This document shows positions 26,204-35,451 of a DNA stretch of 64,000 bases, one piece after another; position 1 is the stretch's first letter; each line of letters opens with the position of its first letter. The notes under the pieces were generated by a model. The model did not search any database. It had not been told where the DNA came from and saw only the letters and a program-made list of their open reading frames with translations. The DNA comes from Patescibacteria group bacterium (lineage in GTDB: Bacteria > Patescibacteriota > Patescibacteriia > 2-12-FULL-60-25), in contig JAQURS010000005.1 of assembly GCA_028715505.1 (NCBI GenBank), forward strand, positions 1 to 64,000. Reading direction: 5' to 3'. The position numbers and the translations under genes were made by a program.

Positions 26204-27099
26204 AACTGAACCTGCAAATCAACAACCAATCTTTCGTGATTTTCGACGTCGCCATGATCGGTTTGGCCGTATTGGCGATTGTCATCGCGGCTTGGGCTTG
26301 GTTTGCGAACTGGAAATGGCTAACAGCCGTCATGGTTATTGGAATTTTAATTTTGGCTTATGGAGCGTTTATCTCTCCTCGACGTCTAAAGATCACCAAG
26401 GTCAAAAAAGCTTTAAGCAAATCGCCGACGGCTTGGTTGAAAGCCGTCTACATCGCCGATTTGCACGCTTACAAAAATAAACCCTTGGCTTGGTATCAAA
26501 AGCTCTTCGCGGAGATCCGAGAGATTGGGGCGGATATGCTGCTTGTTGGAGGGGATTTAGTCGTCGCCGATACAGGGTACCTAGATAAACTCGTGGATTT
26601 ATCGAAATTGGATTTTGCGTACGGCAAATATTACATCCTCGGCAACCACGATTATCTGGATGATCCTTCCGAAGTCAGGCGTCAAATGGATGATTGGGGA
26701 TTTGTTAATCTGGTCAATAAGTCCAAAGACGTGAAATTCCAAGGCCTGGATTTCCAATTGGCAGGTTTGGACGAGACTTTGTACGGCCAACCAAAGATCC
26801 CACCTCGGGATTCGACTGATAAACCTTACGTCTTGTTGGGGCATGAGCCGGATGTGCTTTTGGATATGAAGGAAGGGCAAGCCGATTTGGTGCTCTGCGG
26901 CCATACCCATGGCGGACAGATCAGGCTGCCTTTGATTGGCAGCTTGGTCGTTCCATCCAAGCTTGGCCGTCGCGCCGATTTGGGCCATCGAGTCATCAAT
27001 GGCATTCCGACTTTTGTTTCGGCTGGCTTGGGTGAAGTCCTTTGCCGGGCCAGGCTTTTGTGCTCGCCCGAGATCGTTGTCCTGGAGCTTGGGATTTAG
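26200..27099 (+). CDS. Membrane-anchored metallophosphoesterase (YkuE-like)
   Basis: Two hydrophobic helices at the N-terminus (about 14-35 and 40-57) anchor a calcineurin-like phosphoesterase domain. Metal-binding motifs are ADLHAYKN (DxH), VGGDLV (GD), GNHD and GHTHGGQIRLP. The layout matches YkuE/LpxG-like enzymes, which can act on lipid-linked pyrophosphates, but the substrate here is unknown. The start overlaps the gap stop by 4 nt. Confidence 0.88.
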   Translation: MKLNLQINNQSFVIFDVAMIGLAVLAIVIAAWAWFANWKWLTAVMVIGILILAYGAFISPRRLKITKVKKALSKSPTAWLKAVYIADLHAYKNKPLAWYQKLFAEIREIGADMLLVGGDLVVADTGYLDKLVDLSKLDFAYGKYYILGNHDYLDDPSEVRRQMDDWGFVNLVNKSKDVKFQGLDFQLAGLDETLYGQPKIPPRDSTDKPYVLLGHEPDVLLDMKEGQADLVLCGHTHGGQIRLPLIGSLVVPSKLGRRADLGHRVINGIPTFVSAGLGEVLCRARLLCSPEIVVLELGI

Positions 27100-27127
27100 C
27101 TTTCAGACGTGATAAAATAAGCCCAGT

Positions 27128-28432
27128 ATGAAAGAATTGCCAGTGTTAACGTCCCGCGTGCCCCTACGCGGGAAAAGGGTGCTTTTACGTTTGGATTGGA
27201 ACATACCCGTCCAAGGCATGCCATCCAAAGAGGATCTAGCTAAAATTGAGGCTTCGGCGGCAACCGTCCATTACCTCCAAAAACACGGGGCGATTGTTAT
27301 CATCCTGACCCACCTCGGCAGGCCGAAGAAAAAAGAGAAGGAGTTTTCAACCGCCAGACTGCTGCCTTTGGCCGAAGCTTATCTCGACCACCCGCTCATG
27401 TTCTGCGGAGAAGATATCATGAGCTCGGAAGGCAAGCGTCAGGTTGAGGATGCTTTGGAGGCCGCCAGCCCAGGGGATTTGTTCTTGATGGAGAACGTCC
27501 GGTTTTACGCGGGTGAAGATAAGAACGATCCGAAATTAGCAAAAGCCTACGCCTCGCTTGGGCATTATTTCGTGAATGACGCGTTTGCTTCGAGCCATCG
27601 GGCCCATGTTTCCGTGGTCGGGATCGCGCAATGTCTTCCTCACTTCGCCGGGCCGCAGTTGGTCAAGGAAATCGAAGCGGCTGACAAGTTGATTCACAAA
27701 CCCAAAAAGCCTTTTGTGGCCGTGATCGGCGGAGCCAAACTTTCGACCAAGATGCCGGTCATCAAATCCCTGTTAAAAGTTGCCGATCAAATTCTGATCG
27801 GCGGAGCCATGGCCCATCCATTTTTTATCGCCAAACGCCTTAAAATCGGCAAATCATTGATCGAAAAGGACAGCCTTAAATATGCCAAGGCCTTAATTAA
27901 AAATAAGAAGATTATTTTGCCTTCAGACGTCTTAGTCGCTGCCAAAATAGATAAAAAGGCACGACCACACGTCGTACCAATCAATAAGATCAAACCCAAC
28001 GAGATCATCGGCGACATTGGGACGGGGACTATGCGGGAATGGTCGGCTGTCATTAAAAAAGCTCAGACGATTTTATGGAACGGCCCGATTGGCGTATCAG
28101 AGATTCCGGCTTTCAGTTACGGTTCACTATTTATCGGAAGGGAGATAGCCGCTCGGAGCAAGGGCAAAGCTTATGGTTTGGTTGGGGGAGGGGATACCGT
28201 GCCGGTAGCTCTCCAAACCGGCATGAGTGAATGGTTTGACCATATCTCAATGGGCGGAGGTGCCTTGTTGGAATACATTGCCAACGGAGGCAAGCTGCCA
28301 GGTATCGATGTTTTATTGCATGCGGCGCATCCCGTTCAAAGAACAACAGTGAAAAAGAAAAAGAGTAAAAAAGTTGTTCAAAAAAGCAGCCGTAAAGTAC
28401 ACAAAAAAGGTTCAATTAAGAAACGAAAATGA
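27128..28432 (+). CDS. pgk: Phosphoglycerate kinase with a basic tail
   Basis: PGK (about 405 residues of core) makes ATP from 1,3-bisphosphoglycerate. Substrate motif LLRLDWNIPVQ replaces the usual RVDFNVP, and HLGRPKK, the hinge region and the nucleotide motif GGGDTVPVAL are present. A C-terminal extension of about 30 residues is almost entirely Lys, Ser and Arg; a similar tail occurs on L31 here. TAAAAT with TGA before it ends 9 nt upstream of the start. eno follows after 6 nt. Confidence 0.95.
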   Translation: MKELPVLTSRVPLRGKRVLLRLDWNIPVQGMPSKEDLAKIEASAATVHYLQKHGAIVIILTHLGRPKKKEKEFSTARLLPLAEAYLDHPLMFCGEDIMSSEGKRQVEDALEAASPGDLFLMENVRFYAGEDKNDPKLAKAYASLGHYFVNDAFASSHRAHVSVVGIAQCLPHFAGPQLVKEIEAADKLIHKPKKPFVAVIGGAKLSTKMPVIKSLLKVADQILIGGAMAHPFFIAKRLKIGKSLIEKDSLKYAKALIKNKKIILPSDVLVAAKIDKKARPHVVPINKIKPNEIIGDIGTGTMREWSAVIKKAQTILWNGPIGVSEIPAFSYGSLFIGREIAARSKGKAYGLVGGGDTVPVALQTGMSEWFDHISMGGGALLEYIANGGKLPGIDVLLHAAHPVQRTTVKKKKSKKVVQKSSRKVHKKGSIKKRK

Positions 28433-28438
28433 TGCATT

Positions 28439-29698
28439 ATGTCTAAATTCCAAATTAGTTTTGTCCATGCCCGTGAGATCTTGGATTCGCGCGGCAATCC
28501 CACCGTCGCCTGCCGCGTGACGCTCGAAAGCGGCACGAGCGCCGAAGCAAAGGTGCCTTCTGGCGCTTCAACTGGCTCGCATGAGGCGCTGGAGCTGCGC
28601 GACGGCGGCAGGCGATACAATGGGAAAGGCGTGAAGAAAGCGGTCGATAACGTCAATAAGAAAATCGCTAAAATTTTGAAAGGCGTCGACGTGCGTCGCC
28701 AACAAGATATTGATCATGTCATGCTTGAGCTGGACGGGACGCCCAATAAAAGGAATTTAGGCGCTAACGCCATACTGGCCGTCTCCTTGGCCTGCGCCCA
28801 AGCTCACGCGGCTGCTTTGGGCGAACCCCTTTGGAAAACGTTGCGACGGATTTATAACTTCCCGCATAAAGCATCTTTGCCTACGCCGACCATGAACGTC
28901 CTAAACGGCGGAGCGCATGCCGGTTGGTCGCTGGACGTGCAGGAATGCATGATTGTGCCCATGCAAAAAAGCATGGCAGAAAGGGTCCGGGCAGGTTCAG
29001 AAGTCTTTCATAACCTTAAATCAATCCTGGCTGATAAGGGTTTTGTGACGACGGTCGGGGATGAGGGCGGATTTGCGCCCAAACTCAAGAATGTTGAAGC
29101 GGCTTTTGATCTGTTGGTTTTAGCCATAAAAAAGGCCGGTTACAAGCCCGGCAAAGATGTTTGTTTGGCTTCGGACGTGGCCTCATCCGAGTTTTTTGAC
29201 GCCAAATCGGCTGAGTACGTCTTTAAGGCTGAAGGCGGCCGTCGGTTTACGGCTGACAAACTTTTGGAACGTTATGTGGCTTGGGAAAAGAAATATCCCA
29301 TTATCAGCTTGGAAGATCCTTTTGCCGAAGATGATTGGGCAGCCTGGAGCGGATCGTTACCTCGGTTAGGCAAACACGTTAAGATCGTGGGCGATGATTT
29401 GTTTGTGACTAATCGAGAGAGGTTGGCCAAAGGCATTAAAGAAAAGGCAGCCAACGCGATTTTGATCAAGCTTAACCAAATTGGTTCACTGACTGAAACG
29501 GCAGAGACCATCATTTTGGCCCATAAAAATAAGTTCGCGACTAGCATCTCCCATCGTTCCGGCGAGACAGCAGATACTTTTATCGCGGATTTGGCGGTGG
29601 CCTGCGGATCAGAATACATCAAAACCGGATCGCTATCGCGGTCTGAACGAGTTGAGAAATACAACAGGTTGATGGAGATAGAGGAAGGGGAACTCTAG
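28439..29698 (+). CDS. eno: Enolase
   Basis: Enolase (419 residues) converts 2-phosphoglycerate to phosphoenolpyruvate. It shows AREILDSRGNPTV, SGASTGSHEALELRDG, the catalytic and metal residues in GDEGGFAP, SLEDPF, VGDDLFVTN, the lysine in LIKLNQIG and SHRSGETADTFIADLAVA. Normal length. It is co-directional with pgk and likely in its operon. Confidence 0.97.
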   Translation: MSKFQISFVHAREILDSRGNPTVACRVTLESGTSAEAKVPSGASTGSHEALELRDGGRRYNGKGVKKAVDNVNKKIAKILKGVDVRRQQDIDHVMLELDGTPNKRNLGANAILAVSLACAQAHAAALGEPLWKTLRRIYNFPHKASLPTPTMNVLNGGAHAGWSLDVQECMIVPMQKSMAERVRAGSEVFHNLKSILADKGFVTTVGDEGGFAPKLKNVEAAFDLLVLAIKKAGYKPGKDVCLASDVASSEFFDAKSAEYVFKAEGGRRFTADKLLERYVAWEKKYPIISLEDPFAEDDWAAWSGSLPRLGKHVKIVGDDLFVTNRERLAKGIKEKAANAILIKLNQIGSLTETAETIILAHKNKFATSISHRSGETADTFIADLAVACGSEYIKTGSLSRSERVEKYNRLMEIEEGEL

Positions 29699-29770
29699 TC
29701 CCTCAAAACCGTCGGGTTTGGGGCGATGACTTAATAGACTTTAGGTTAATTTTGTGTTACGCTCGCGCGC

Positions 29771-31102
29771 ATGAAAAGCCCACGGTTTTACGTCCAAACA
29801 TACGGTTGCCAGATGAACAGCAACGACTCGGAGCGCTTGGCCGGGCTTTTAAAATCGATCGGTTTTGAAGCGTCCGACAAGGAAGAGGATGCCCAACTGG
29901 TCATCTTTAATACCTGCTCGGTTCGGGAACACGCGGAAGAGAGGGTTTATGGCAGGATGGAAAGTTTGGTTGAAAGGAAGAAAAAAGGGGAAGATGTTTT
30001 GATCGCCGTGACTGGTTGCATGGCCGGCCGCGATAAGAATGGCGTGCTCAGGCGCCGGCTATCCATGGCGGATTTGTTTTTCGCCACGCCCGACATGGTT
30101 AACTTGCCCCGCTGGATCGCCGAGTTCCGTCCAAATTGGATGGTGACCGGCAACGAGACGGAAGATTACTTAAAGATCAAACCTTTGCGCCAAAAGGAGT
30201 ATCAGGCTTACGTGACCATTCAAACCGGTTGCAACCATTTTTGCACTTATTGCGTGGTGCCTTATGCCAGGGGTTTGGAAAGGAACCGGCCAGCAGCCGA
30301 CATTTTAACTGAAATCAAAGATCTGGCCGCGCGTGGCATATCTGATGTCACCTTACTCGGTCAGGCGGTGAATGATTATATTGCGCCTGATCCTGGAAGT
30401 TTCAGTCCCGACAACCCATGTAAGAACCATTACGCGGCCTTGCTTTGGGAGATTAACCAAATTGATGGGGTTAAAAGGTTGCATTGGACGGCGGCCCATC
30501 CGCTTTCCATGTCTGACGAGGTCATCCAAGCTCTGACCTTCCCAAAACAGGTCAATTATCTTCATCTTCCGGTTCAATCAGGCTCCAACGAAATCCTGCG
30601 GCGCATGAACCGCAAATATTCGCGTGAGCAATATCTTGAAATCATTCGGAAGGTCAAAGAAGCTCGGCCGGGTATTGCCCTGGGAACGGATATCATCGTC
30701 GGATTTCCGGGCGAAACTGAGCAGGATTTTCAGGATACGGTGGACCTTTATAAAGCCTGCGACTTCGATATCTCTTATACGGCGCAATACAGCCCGAGGT
30801 CGGGCACGCTTAGTTTTCGTTTGTACCCGGATAACGTTTCTGAGGAGGAAAAGAAAAGGCGTTGGCAAATTTTGCAGGATTTAATGGAGGAGAATACGCT
30901 CCGGAAAAATCAGGCGTTTTTGGATAAGACAGTCGAAGTATTCATCGAGAAGATAGAAGGGGATTTTGCTTACGGTACCTCTTCGGAGTTGAAAAGCGTT
31001 AAATTATCCGGCGCCAAGGCCGAGATGTTGGGTCAAATCGTTTTGGTTAAGATCCAAAAAGCCATGACCTGGCAGCTGGAAGGGGAGATTATCCAAGAAT
31101 AG
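29771..31102 (+). CDS. miaB: tRNA-2-methylthio-N6-dimethylallyladenosine synthase
   Basis: MiaB (443 residues) adds a methylthio group to i6A37 of tRNAs. The N-terminal UPF0004 domain has QTYGCQMN and conserved cysteines (NTCSVRE, VTGCMAG). The radical-SAM cluster motif is CNHFCTYCVVPYARG, and a TRAM domain ends the protein. The substrate i6A37 is made by MiaA, encoded 350 bp downstream, so the pathway is complete here. A TGTTACGCT element ends 7 nt before the start. Confidence 0.96.
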   Translation: MKSPRFYVQTYGCQMNSNDSERLAGLLKSIGFEASDKEEDAQLVIFNTCSVREHAEERVYGRMESLVERKKKGEDVLIAVTGCMAGRDKNGVLRRRLSMADLFFATPDMVNLPRWIAEFRPNWMVTGNETEDYLKIKPLRQKEYQAYVTIQTGCNHFCTYCVVPYARGLERNRPAADILTEIKDLAARGISDVTLLGQAVNDYIAPDPGSFSPDNPCKNHYAALLWEINQIDGVKRLHWTAAHPLSMSDEVIQALTFPKQVNYLHLPVQSGSNEILRRMNRKYSREQYLEIIRKVKEARPGIALGTDIIVGFPGETEQDFQDTVDLYKACDFDISYTAQYSPRSGTLSFRLYPDNVSEEEKKRRWQILQDLMEENTLRKNQAFLDKTVEVFIEKIEGDFAYGTSSELKSVKLSGAKAEMLGQIVLVKIQKAMTWQLEGEIIQE

Positions 31103-31109
31103 GCCAAAG

Positions 31110-31118
31110 TGCTATAAT
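31110..31118 (+). promoter_or_regulatory. Extended -10 promoter (leaderless type)
   Basis: TGC followed by a perfect TATAAT (31113-31118) ends 6 nt before ATG 31125. One of the clearest leaderless signals in the window. Confidence 0.7.
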
Positions 31119-31124
31119 TAAGCC

Positions 31125-31451
31125 ATGTCGAAAAAGGCCTATTTGATAATCGGACTGGCAATAATTATCGTTTTAGGAGCCATTATTTACCTTAAATTCG
31201 AGTGGCCTGGCGGCCAAAAGATTTGGGCCGGCAAAACAGCCGAAGACAAATGCGCTAAGGCTGATTTTCCGTTTGCCTGCTTTCTGGATAGGGCCATGGC
31301 CGCCGGCGATCCAAACCTTTGCGCCTCGGCTGCGGATAAAAGAATCAGTTGCCTTCAGTCTTACGCGGAAATACAAGAAGTGGATATCGACTGTTCAAAA
31401 TTACAAGACGATCAGTTTAGGCAAGAGTGCCAAACCGCCATTAAACACTAA
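31125..31451 (+). CDS. Small membrane-anchored cysteine-containing protein
   Basis: The 108-residue product has one N-terminal transmembrane helix (about 5-23). The rest is probably extracytoplasmic, with six cysteines (residues in KCAKADFPFACF, LCAS, SCLQ, DCSKL and ECQTA) that could form disulfides. No family recognised. It lies between miaB and miaA and likely shares their transcript. Confidence 0.65.
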   Translation: MSKKAYLIIGLAIIIVLGAIIYLKFEWPGGQKIWAGKTAEDKCAKADFPFACFLDRAMAAGDPNLCASAADKRISCLQSYAEIQEVDIDCSKLQDDQFRQECQTAIKH

Positions 31452-31455
31452 GCAT

Positions 31456-32490
31456 ATGCCAAAAGAAAAAGCGCGCGCGGCCAAACCCAAGGTTGAAAGG
31501 CCGCTGCCGCGCGTTATTGTAGTGCTTGGTCCGACTTCTTCCGGCAAAACGGCCTTGAGCTTGCGCCTGGCGCGAAAGCATAACGGAGAGATTATTAATG
31601 CCGACGCCAGGCAGATGTACCGGGGCTTTAGCATTGGCACGGGTAAGCCTCCGGGTCGTCGCGGCAAGTATGCGACCCATAACGCTTACCTGGTCAGGGT
31701 CCAGCACGAGGAAGTCATGGAAAAGGCCGAGGACGCGCATTTGGACGTAGAAAAATTATATCCCGAAATTCCGCATTATCTGATGGATTTTTTGGAACCC
31801 GACGAACTCATGACCGTGGCCGAATGGCGGGAAAGGGCGATTCGGGCCATCGACGGCATAATTGAAAGGGGACATTTACCCATCATCGTGGGCGGCACAG
31901 GCCTTTACACGTCGGCTTTGATAGATAATTTTGATATTCCGCACGTCCCGCCCAATCCGGCCTTGAGGTCGTCTTTCGAAAAGCAGTCCTTGGAAAAGTT
32001 GGTATCCCATCTTTTGAAGTTAGATCCCACGGCAGCGACTGTGGTGGATTTGAAAAATCCGCGCCGCGTGATCAGAGGCATTGAGATTTGCACTTTCACG
32101 GGCAAGTCGATCGCGTCGCAACGCAAAAAACACCCGCCGATCGTCGATGCTTTCGAGGTAGGTATTAAACGCTCAAGGGATGAGGTGCGCCGGCGCATTG
32201 ATTTGGCCGTCAGGCGCATGCTGGAAGACGGTTGGCCGGACGAGGTGCGCAAGCAACATGACGAAGGGGTTTCTTGGAACGCGCCGGCCATGACCTCGAT
32301 CGGTTATAAAGAAATCGCCCGCTACCTGCGGGGCGAAATCATGCTCGACCAAGCCATCCATCTGATTAAGCTAGCCACTTATCATTACGCCAAGCGCCAG
32401 GAAACCTGGTTTAAGCGCGACCCGCGTATCCATTGGGCCAAAGATGAGGACGAAGCCGTCGAATTTGTTAACAGTTGGTTAACTAAATAA
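31456..32490 (+). CDS. miaA: tRNA dimethylallyltransferase
   Basis: MiaA (344 residues from ATG 31456) transfers dimethylallyl from DMAPP to A37 of tRNAs reading UNN codons. The P-loop is GPTSSGKT (25-32), then NADARQMYRG, HYLMDFLEPDE and IVGGTGLY. It is some 30 residues longer than usual because of a charged segment after GTGKPPGRRGKY and a basic N-terminus. An upstream in-frame start inside the previous gene is rejected. Confidence 0.94.
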   Translation: MPKEKARAAKPKVERPLPRVIVVLGPTSSGKTALSLRLARKHNGEIINADARQMYRGFSIGTGKPPGRRGKYATHNAYLVRVQHEEVMEKAEDAHLDVEKLYPEIPHYLMDFLEPDELMTVAEWRERAIRAIDGIIERGHLPIIVGGTGLYTSALIDNFDIPHVPPNPALRSSFEKQSLEKLVSHLLKLDPTAATVVDLKNPRRVIRGIEICTFTGKSIASQRKKHPPIVDAFEVGIKRSRDEVRRRIDLAVRRMLEDGWPDEVRKQHDEGVSWNAPAMTSIGYKEIARYLRGEIMLDQAIHLIKLATYHYAKRQETWFKRDPRIHWAKDEDEAVEFVNSWLTK

Positions 32491-32498
32491 CAATTCTG

Positions 32499-32592
32499 TC
32501 ATCTCGAGTGAGTCATACGAATCGAGAGATCGTCGATTTGAAAACTTAGCGTAGGCGATTTCTCGACTCCACTGGGTTACGCTCGAAATGAC
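32499..32592. repeat. Long imperfect palindrome between miaA and gatB
   Basis: TGTCATCTCGAG (left) and CTCGAAATGACA (right) pair with one mismatch, and TCGAGAGATCG pairs with CGATTTCTCGA inside. It lies between convergent genes and resembles the TGTCAT palindromes at 21487 and 40891. It may be a REP-like repeat. Confidence 0.55.
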
Positions 32593-32601
32593 AAAAGTAA
32601 A

Positions 32602-34149
32602 TCAGATCTCAAGCTGACGTCGGATTTCTTCTTCGGCTTGTTGGGGGTTGGCGCGACCTTCGGTTTCGCGCATCACGACTCCCACGAACCATTTGATGAT
32701 TTGAATTTTTCCGGCTTTGATATCGGCCACTTTATCGGGATTAGCCTCCAGATTCCTTTTGACGATTTCCGAAAGCTCGTCGCCTTTAAGGTTTTGTCCA
32801 AGGTTATGAGTCTCCATCAGGTCGGATGGATCGCCTCCGCTGTCCATCATGAGTTGCATCAGCTTTTGGCCGTTGGTGCTGTTAATGACTTTGGAATCGA
32901 GCAATTTCAGAAATTCCGCGAAATTTTCGGGCGTGATATTGACCTGGCTGATCGTCAAATTCCTTTCGGCCAAAAGACCGGCCAACTTGGACGTGAGCCA
33001 ACCGCTGGCCAATTTCGCGAGTTCTGATTTTCTGGCGGCCATTATTTCGCCTCCGCTTTTCAACTTGTCGTCCGAGCTTTCAAGCCAACCGCCGAGTTCG
33101 CTCATGACGTTTTCGGCGTAATCCTGCCAAGCCTCGTCTAGGGTAAAAAAGGCCGCGGCCGCGGCCGGAAAGCCCCATTCGTCCTGGAGGCGGCGGCGAG
33201 CGGCGGCCGGCAATTCAGGCAAAGCGCTCGTCAATTTTTCACGGGTGGCAATCAAATCCTGGGGCGGGAGGTCAGGTTCGGGGAAGTAACGATAATCAGC
33301 CGAAGTCTCTTTGGTCCTCTGCTCGAGCGTCTTGCCCTGGTTGTCGTCCCAACCTCGGGTGGACTCGACGGGCGGCGTGCCGGATTCGTACATGGCTGTC
33401 TGCCTTTGGACCTCGTAAGCAATGGCACGTTCGACCGCCCGGAAAGAGTTCAGGTTTTTGATTTCGGTCCTGGCGTTCAACGTCTCTTTAAGCGGATAAC
33501 CGTTGTCGTCTATTTCCAAAAGTGAGATGTTCACGTCGCAGCGCATCTGGCCCTTCTCCATGTCGGCGTTCGAAACTTTGATGGCGCGCATGATGGCTCG
33601 GAGCTCTTGGAGGAAAAATTTGGCTTCGGAAGGGGATCGCAAATCAGGCTCGGTCACGATCTCGATCAACGGCGTACCGGCGCGGTTGTAATCAACTAGC
33701 GTGGCAGGACGGCCGTTCATGCCTTGCGGGGCATGGAAGTTTTTAGCGGCGTCTTCCTCAAGATGGACGCGGGTGATGCCGATTTTTATCTGCTCGCGTT
33801 TGGGAATGGCGTTTTCCGGAACCTCGATTACCATTTGGCCACTTAGGGCTATCGGCAAAGCGAATTGCGAAATTTGATAGCCTTTGGGCAGGTCAGGATA
33901 AAAATAATTCTTGCGGTCAAAAGCGCTTTGCTCGGGGATGCGGCAATTCAAAGCCAAACCGGCCAAAATGCCCTTTTCCAAGGCTTTTGAGTTAAGGGCA
34001 GGTAACGCACCAGGTTGGCCCGTGCAGACCGGGCAGATGGCCGTATTGGGCGGGGCGCCATCGTCCACGTTTGGGCAGGCGCAAAACATCTTGCTGGCCG
34101 TGTTCAGCTGGACATGGATTTCCAAACCGATGATCGGGACGAATTTCAT
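32602..34149 (-). CDS. gatB: Asp/Glu-tRNA amidotransferase subunit B
   Basis: GatB (515 residues) is part of GatCAB, which converts Glu-tRNA-Gln or Asp-tRNA-Asn to the amide form. It shows IGLEIHVQLNT, the zinc-type cysteines CACPN and CPVCTGQPG, FDRKNYFYPDLPKGYQISQ, and the C-terminal tRNA-binding helical domain (GatB_Yqey, about 370-515). gatA and gatC are not in this window. Confidence 0.96.
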   Translation of the reverse strand: MKFVPIIGLEIHVQLNTASKMFCACPNVDDGAPPNTAICPVCTGQPGALPALNSKALEKGILAGLALNCRIPEQSAFDRKNYFYPDLPKGYQISQFALPIALSGQMVIEVPENAIPKREQIKIGITRVHLEEDAAKNFHAPQGMNGRPATLVDYNRAGTPLIEIVTEPDLRSPSEAKFFLQELRAIMRAIKVSNADMEKGQMRCDVNISLLEIDDNGYPLKETLNARTEIKNLNSFRAVERAIAYEVQRQTAMYESGTPPVESTRGWDDNQGKTLEQRTKETSADYRYFPEPDLPPQDLIATREKLTSALPELPAAARRRLQDEWGFPAAAAAFFTLDEAWQDYAENVMSELGGWLESSDDKLKSGGEIMAARKSELAKLASGWLTSKLAGLLAERNLTISQVNITPENFAEFLKLLDSKVINSTNGQKLMQLMMDSGGDPSDLMETHNLGQNLKGDELSEIVKRNLEANPDKVADIKAGKIQIIKWFVGVVMRETEGRANPQQAEEEIRRQLEI

Positions 34150-34169
34150 AATGCCTAACAGATTAAACT

Positions 34170-34200
34170 AAATAGCAAGAGCTTTCAACTCTTGCTATTT
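34170..34200. terminator. Perfect 12-bp palindrome before gatB
   Basis: AAATAGCAAGAG pairs with CTCTTGCTATTT. It lies just after the minus-strand membrane protein gene and could end it; the T run is short. Confidence 0.5.
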
Positions 34201-34221
34201 GTCAATTGACTGGGGTTGTGT

Positions 34222-35430
34222 TTAGCCGGCAGATTTTTTGAAGGCGCGGTAAAGCTTAACCGTAAAGCCCATGAATAAGGGGATTAGGATCATGGCGATC
34301 ACGCCGTCGGCCAATTGGCTTAGGAAGATGTCTACGGATTGTCCAAGGTTTAGGGCTTTGAAGATGGCTCCCAGGATCAGGATGGCGATACTGATGCCAA
34401 GTCCGATCAGCATGCCATAAGCTCCAAAACAGATTCCGCCCAACTGATTTTTCCAGAAAAGTCCCCACCATCGGCCTTTGGCGATGCGCGTGGCTTCTTT
34501 AAGATCCTCTTTGCCTTTCTTGCCGTCAATCATCAGGATGGGCAAAGCAAAGCTGTTCCAAACGGCGGATTTGTAGATCAACCAGATCCAAGTAGGAATT
34601 AATAACACAATTCCTAAAATCGCGGTCAGGATATAAGTCCAAGCGGCTGGGGCGGCAGTGACTGGTTTAACCCCGGGGATGAACAAGGCTCCCAGATTTT
34701 GATATTGACCTACGACTAACGAGACTACGGCTATGATTAGGGCGGCCAAGATAAACGGTCCGGCGGAAAAGACTATAATTTCGATGGCCAGCCAGAGATA
34801 TGAAAGCCAATTGCGCCAACTTTCTTTAAGCGGTTGATAAGAGGTTTGGCCGGCTTCCAGGCTGGCCACGCGGTGAAAAATCAAAACCGTCACCCAGGCA
34901 TTAGCCAAAGCCAAAGGCAAGACCATGATCAACGAAACCAATTCGTAAGCCATCCCAAAGTAAACCGCCAAAGCCGCGATAATGCCGCTCACGATTGAAA
35001 CGTAAATGAAGTAGAGCGAGACTTTGACGCTATCTTTAAAAGTTTCGGTATAAAGCTTCCAGGTTTGTTTAACCAAATCCCAAGTTTGGGGCAGCCTTTT
35101 ATTTTCCGGTTTGCCGTCAGCCAGGTACTTGAGCGGTTCAAGGAAGAGCATGCCGATTACCAAGATCCCAAAGAATGGGAAAAGCAGCCAAAGCGAAGCC
35201 CAGGGGGTGGCTCCCACTTCGGGAGCCAGTCTCCAGCATTGAATAAAAAGCCAGATGAACAAAGCCAGCCAGACGATCAAATAAAGAAGGACGCCCACTC
35301 CCATGTTTTTTACTCCGGCTAAAGCCAGAATCGGGAAAAGGACCAGGCCGATAACCGGCCAAATGATGGAAACCAGGAGTACCGCCAAAGTTGTGCGAAA
35401 TTTTTGTTTCGCTTGGGTTTGATTAAGCAT
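34222..35430 (-). CDS. Polytopic membrane protein
   Basis: The 402-residue product has about nine hydrophobic helices: a pair at 12-60, one at 80-97, and further groups at 140-190, 210-250, 270-300 and 335-390. The arrangement resembles the membrane domain found with glycerophosphodiesterases and other uncharacterised families. Small polar loops such as LKEATRIAKGRWWGL face inside. No catalytic motif is visible. Confidence 0.7.
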   Translation of the reverse strand: MLNQTQAKQKFRTTLAVLLVSIIWPVIGLVLFPILALAGVKNMGVGVLLYLIVWLALFIWLFIQCWRLAPEVGATPWASLWLLFPFFGILVIGMLFLEPLKYLADGKPENKRLPQTWDLVKQTWKLYTETFKDSVKVSLYFIYVSIVSGIIAALAVYFGMAYELVSLIMVLPLALANAWVTVLIFHRVASLEAGQTSYQPLKESWRNWLSYLWLAIEIIVFSAGPFILAALIIAVVSLVVGQYQNLGALFIPGVKPVTAAPAAWTYILTAILGIVLLIPTWIWLIYKSAVWNSFALPILMIDGKKGKEDLKEATRIAKGRWWGLFWKNQLGGICFGAYGMLIGLGISIAILILGAIFKALNLGQSVDIFLSQLADGVIAMILIPLFMGFTVKLYRAFKKSAG

Positions 35431-35451
35431 ATAAATGTAAGATTAAGATGG

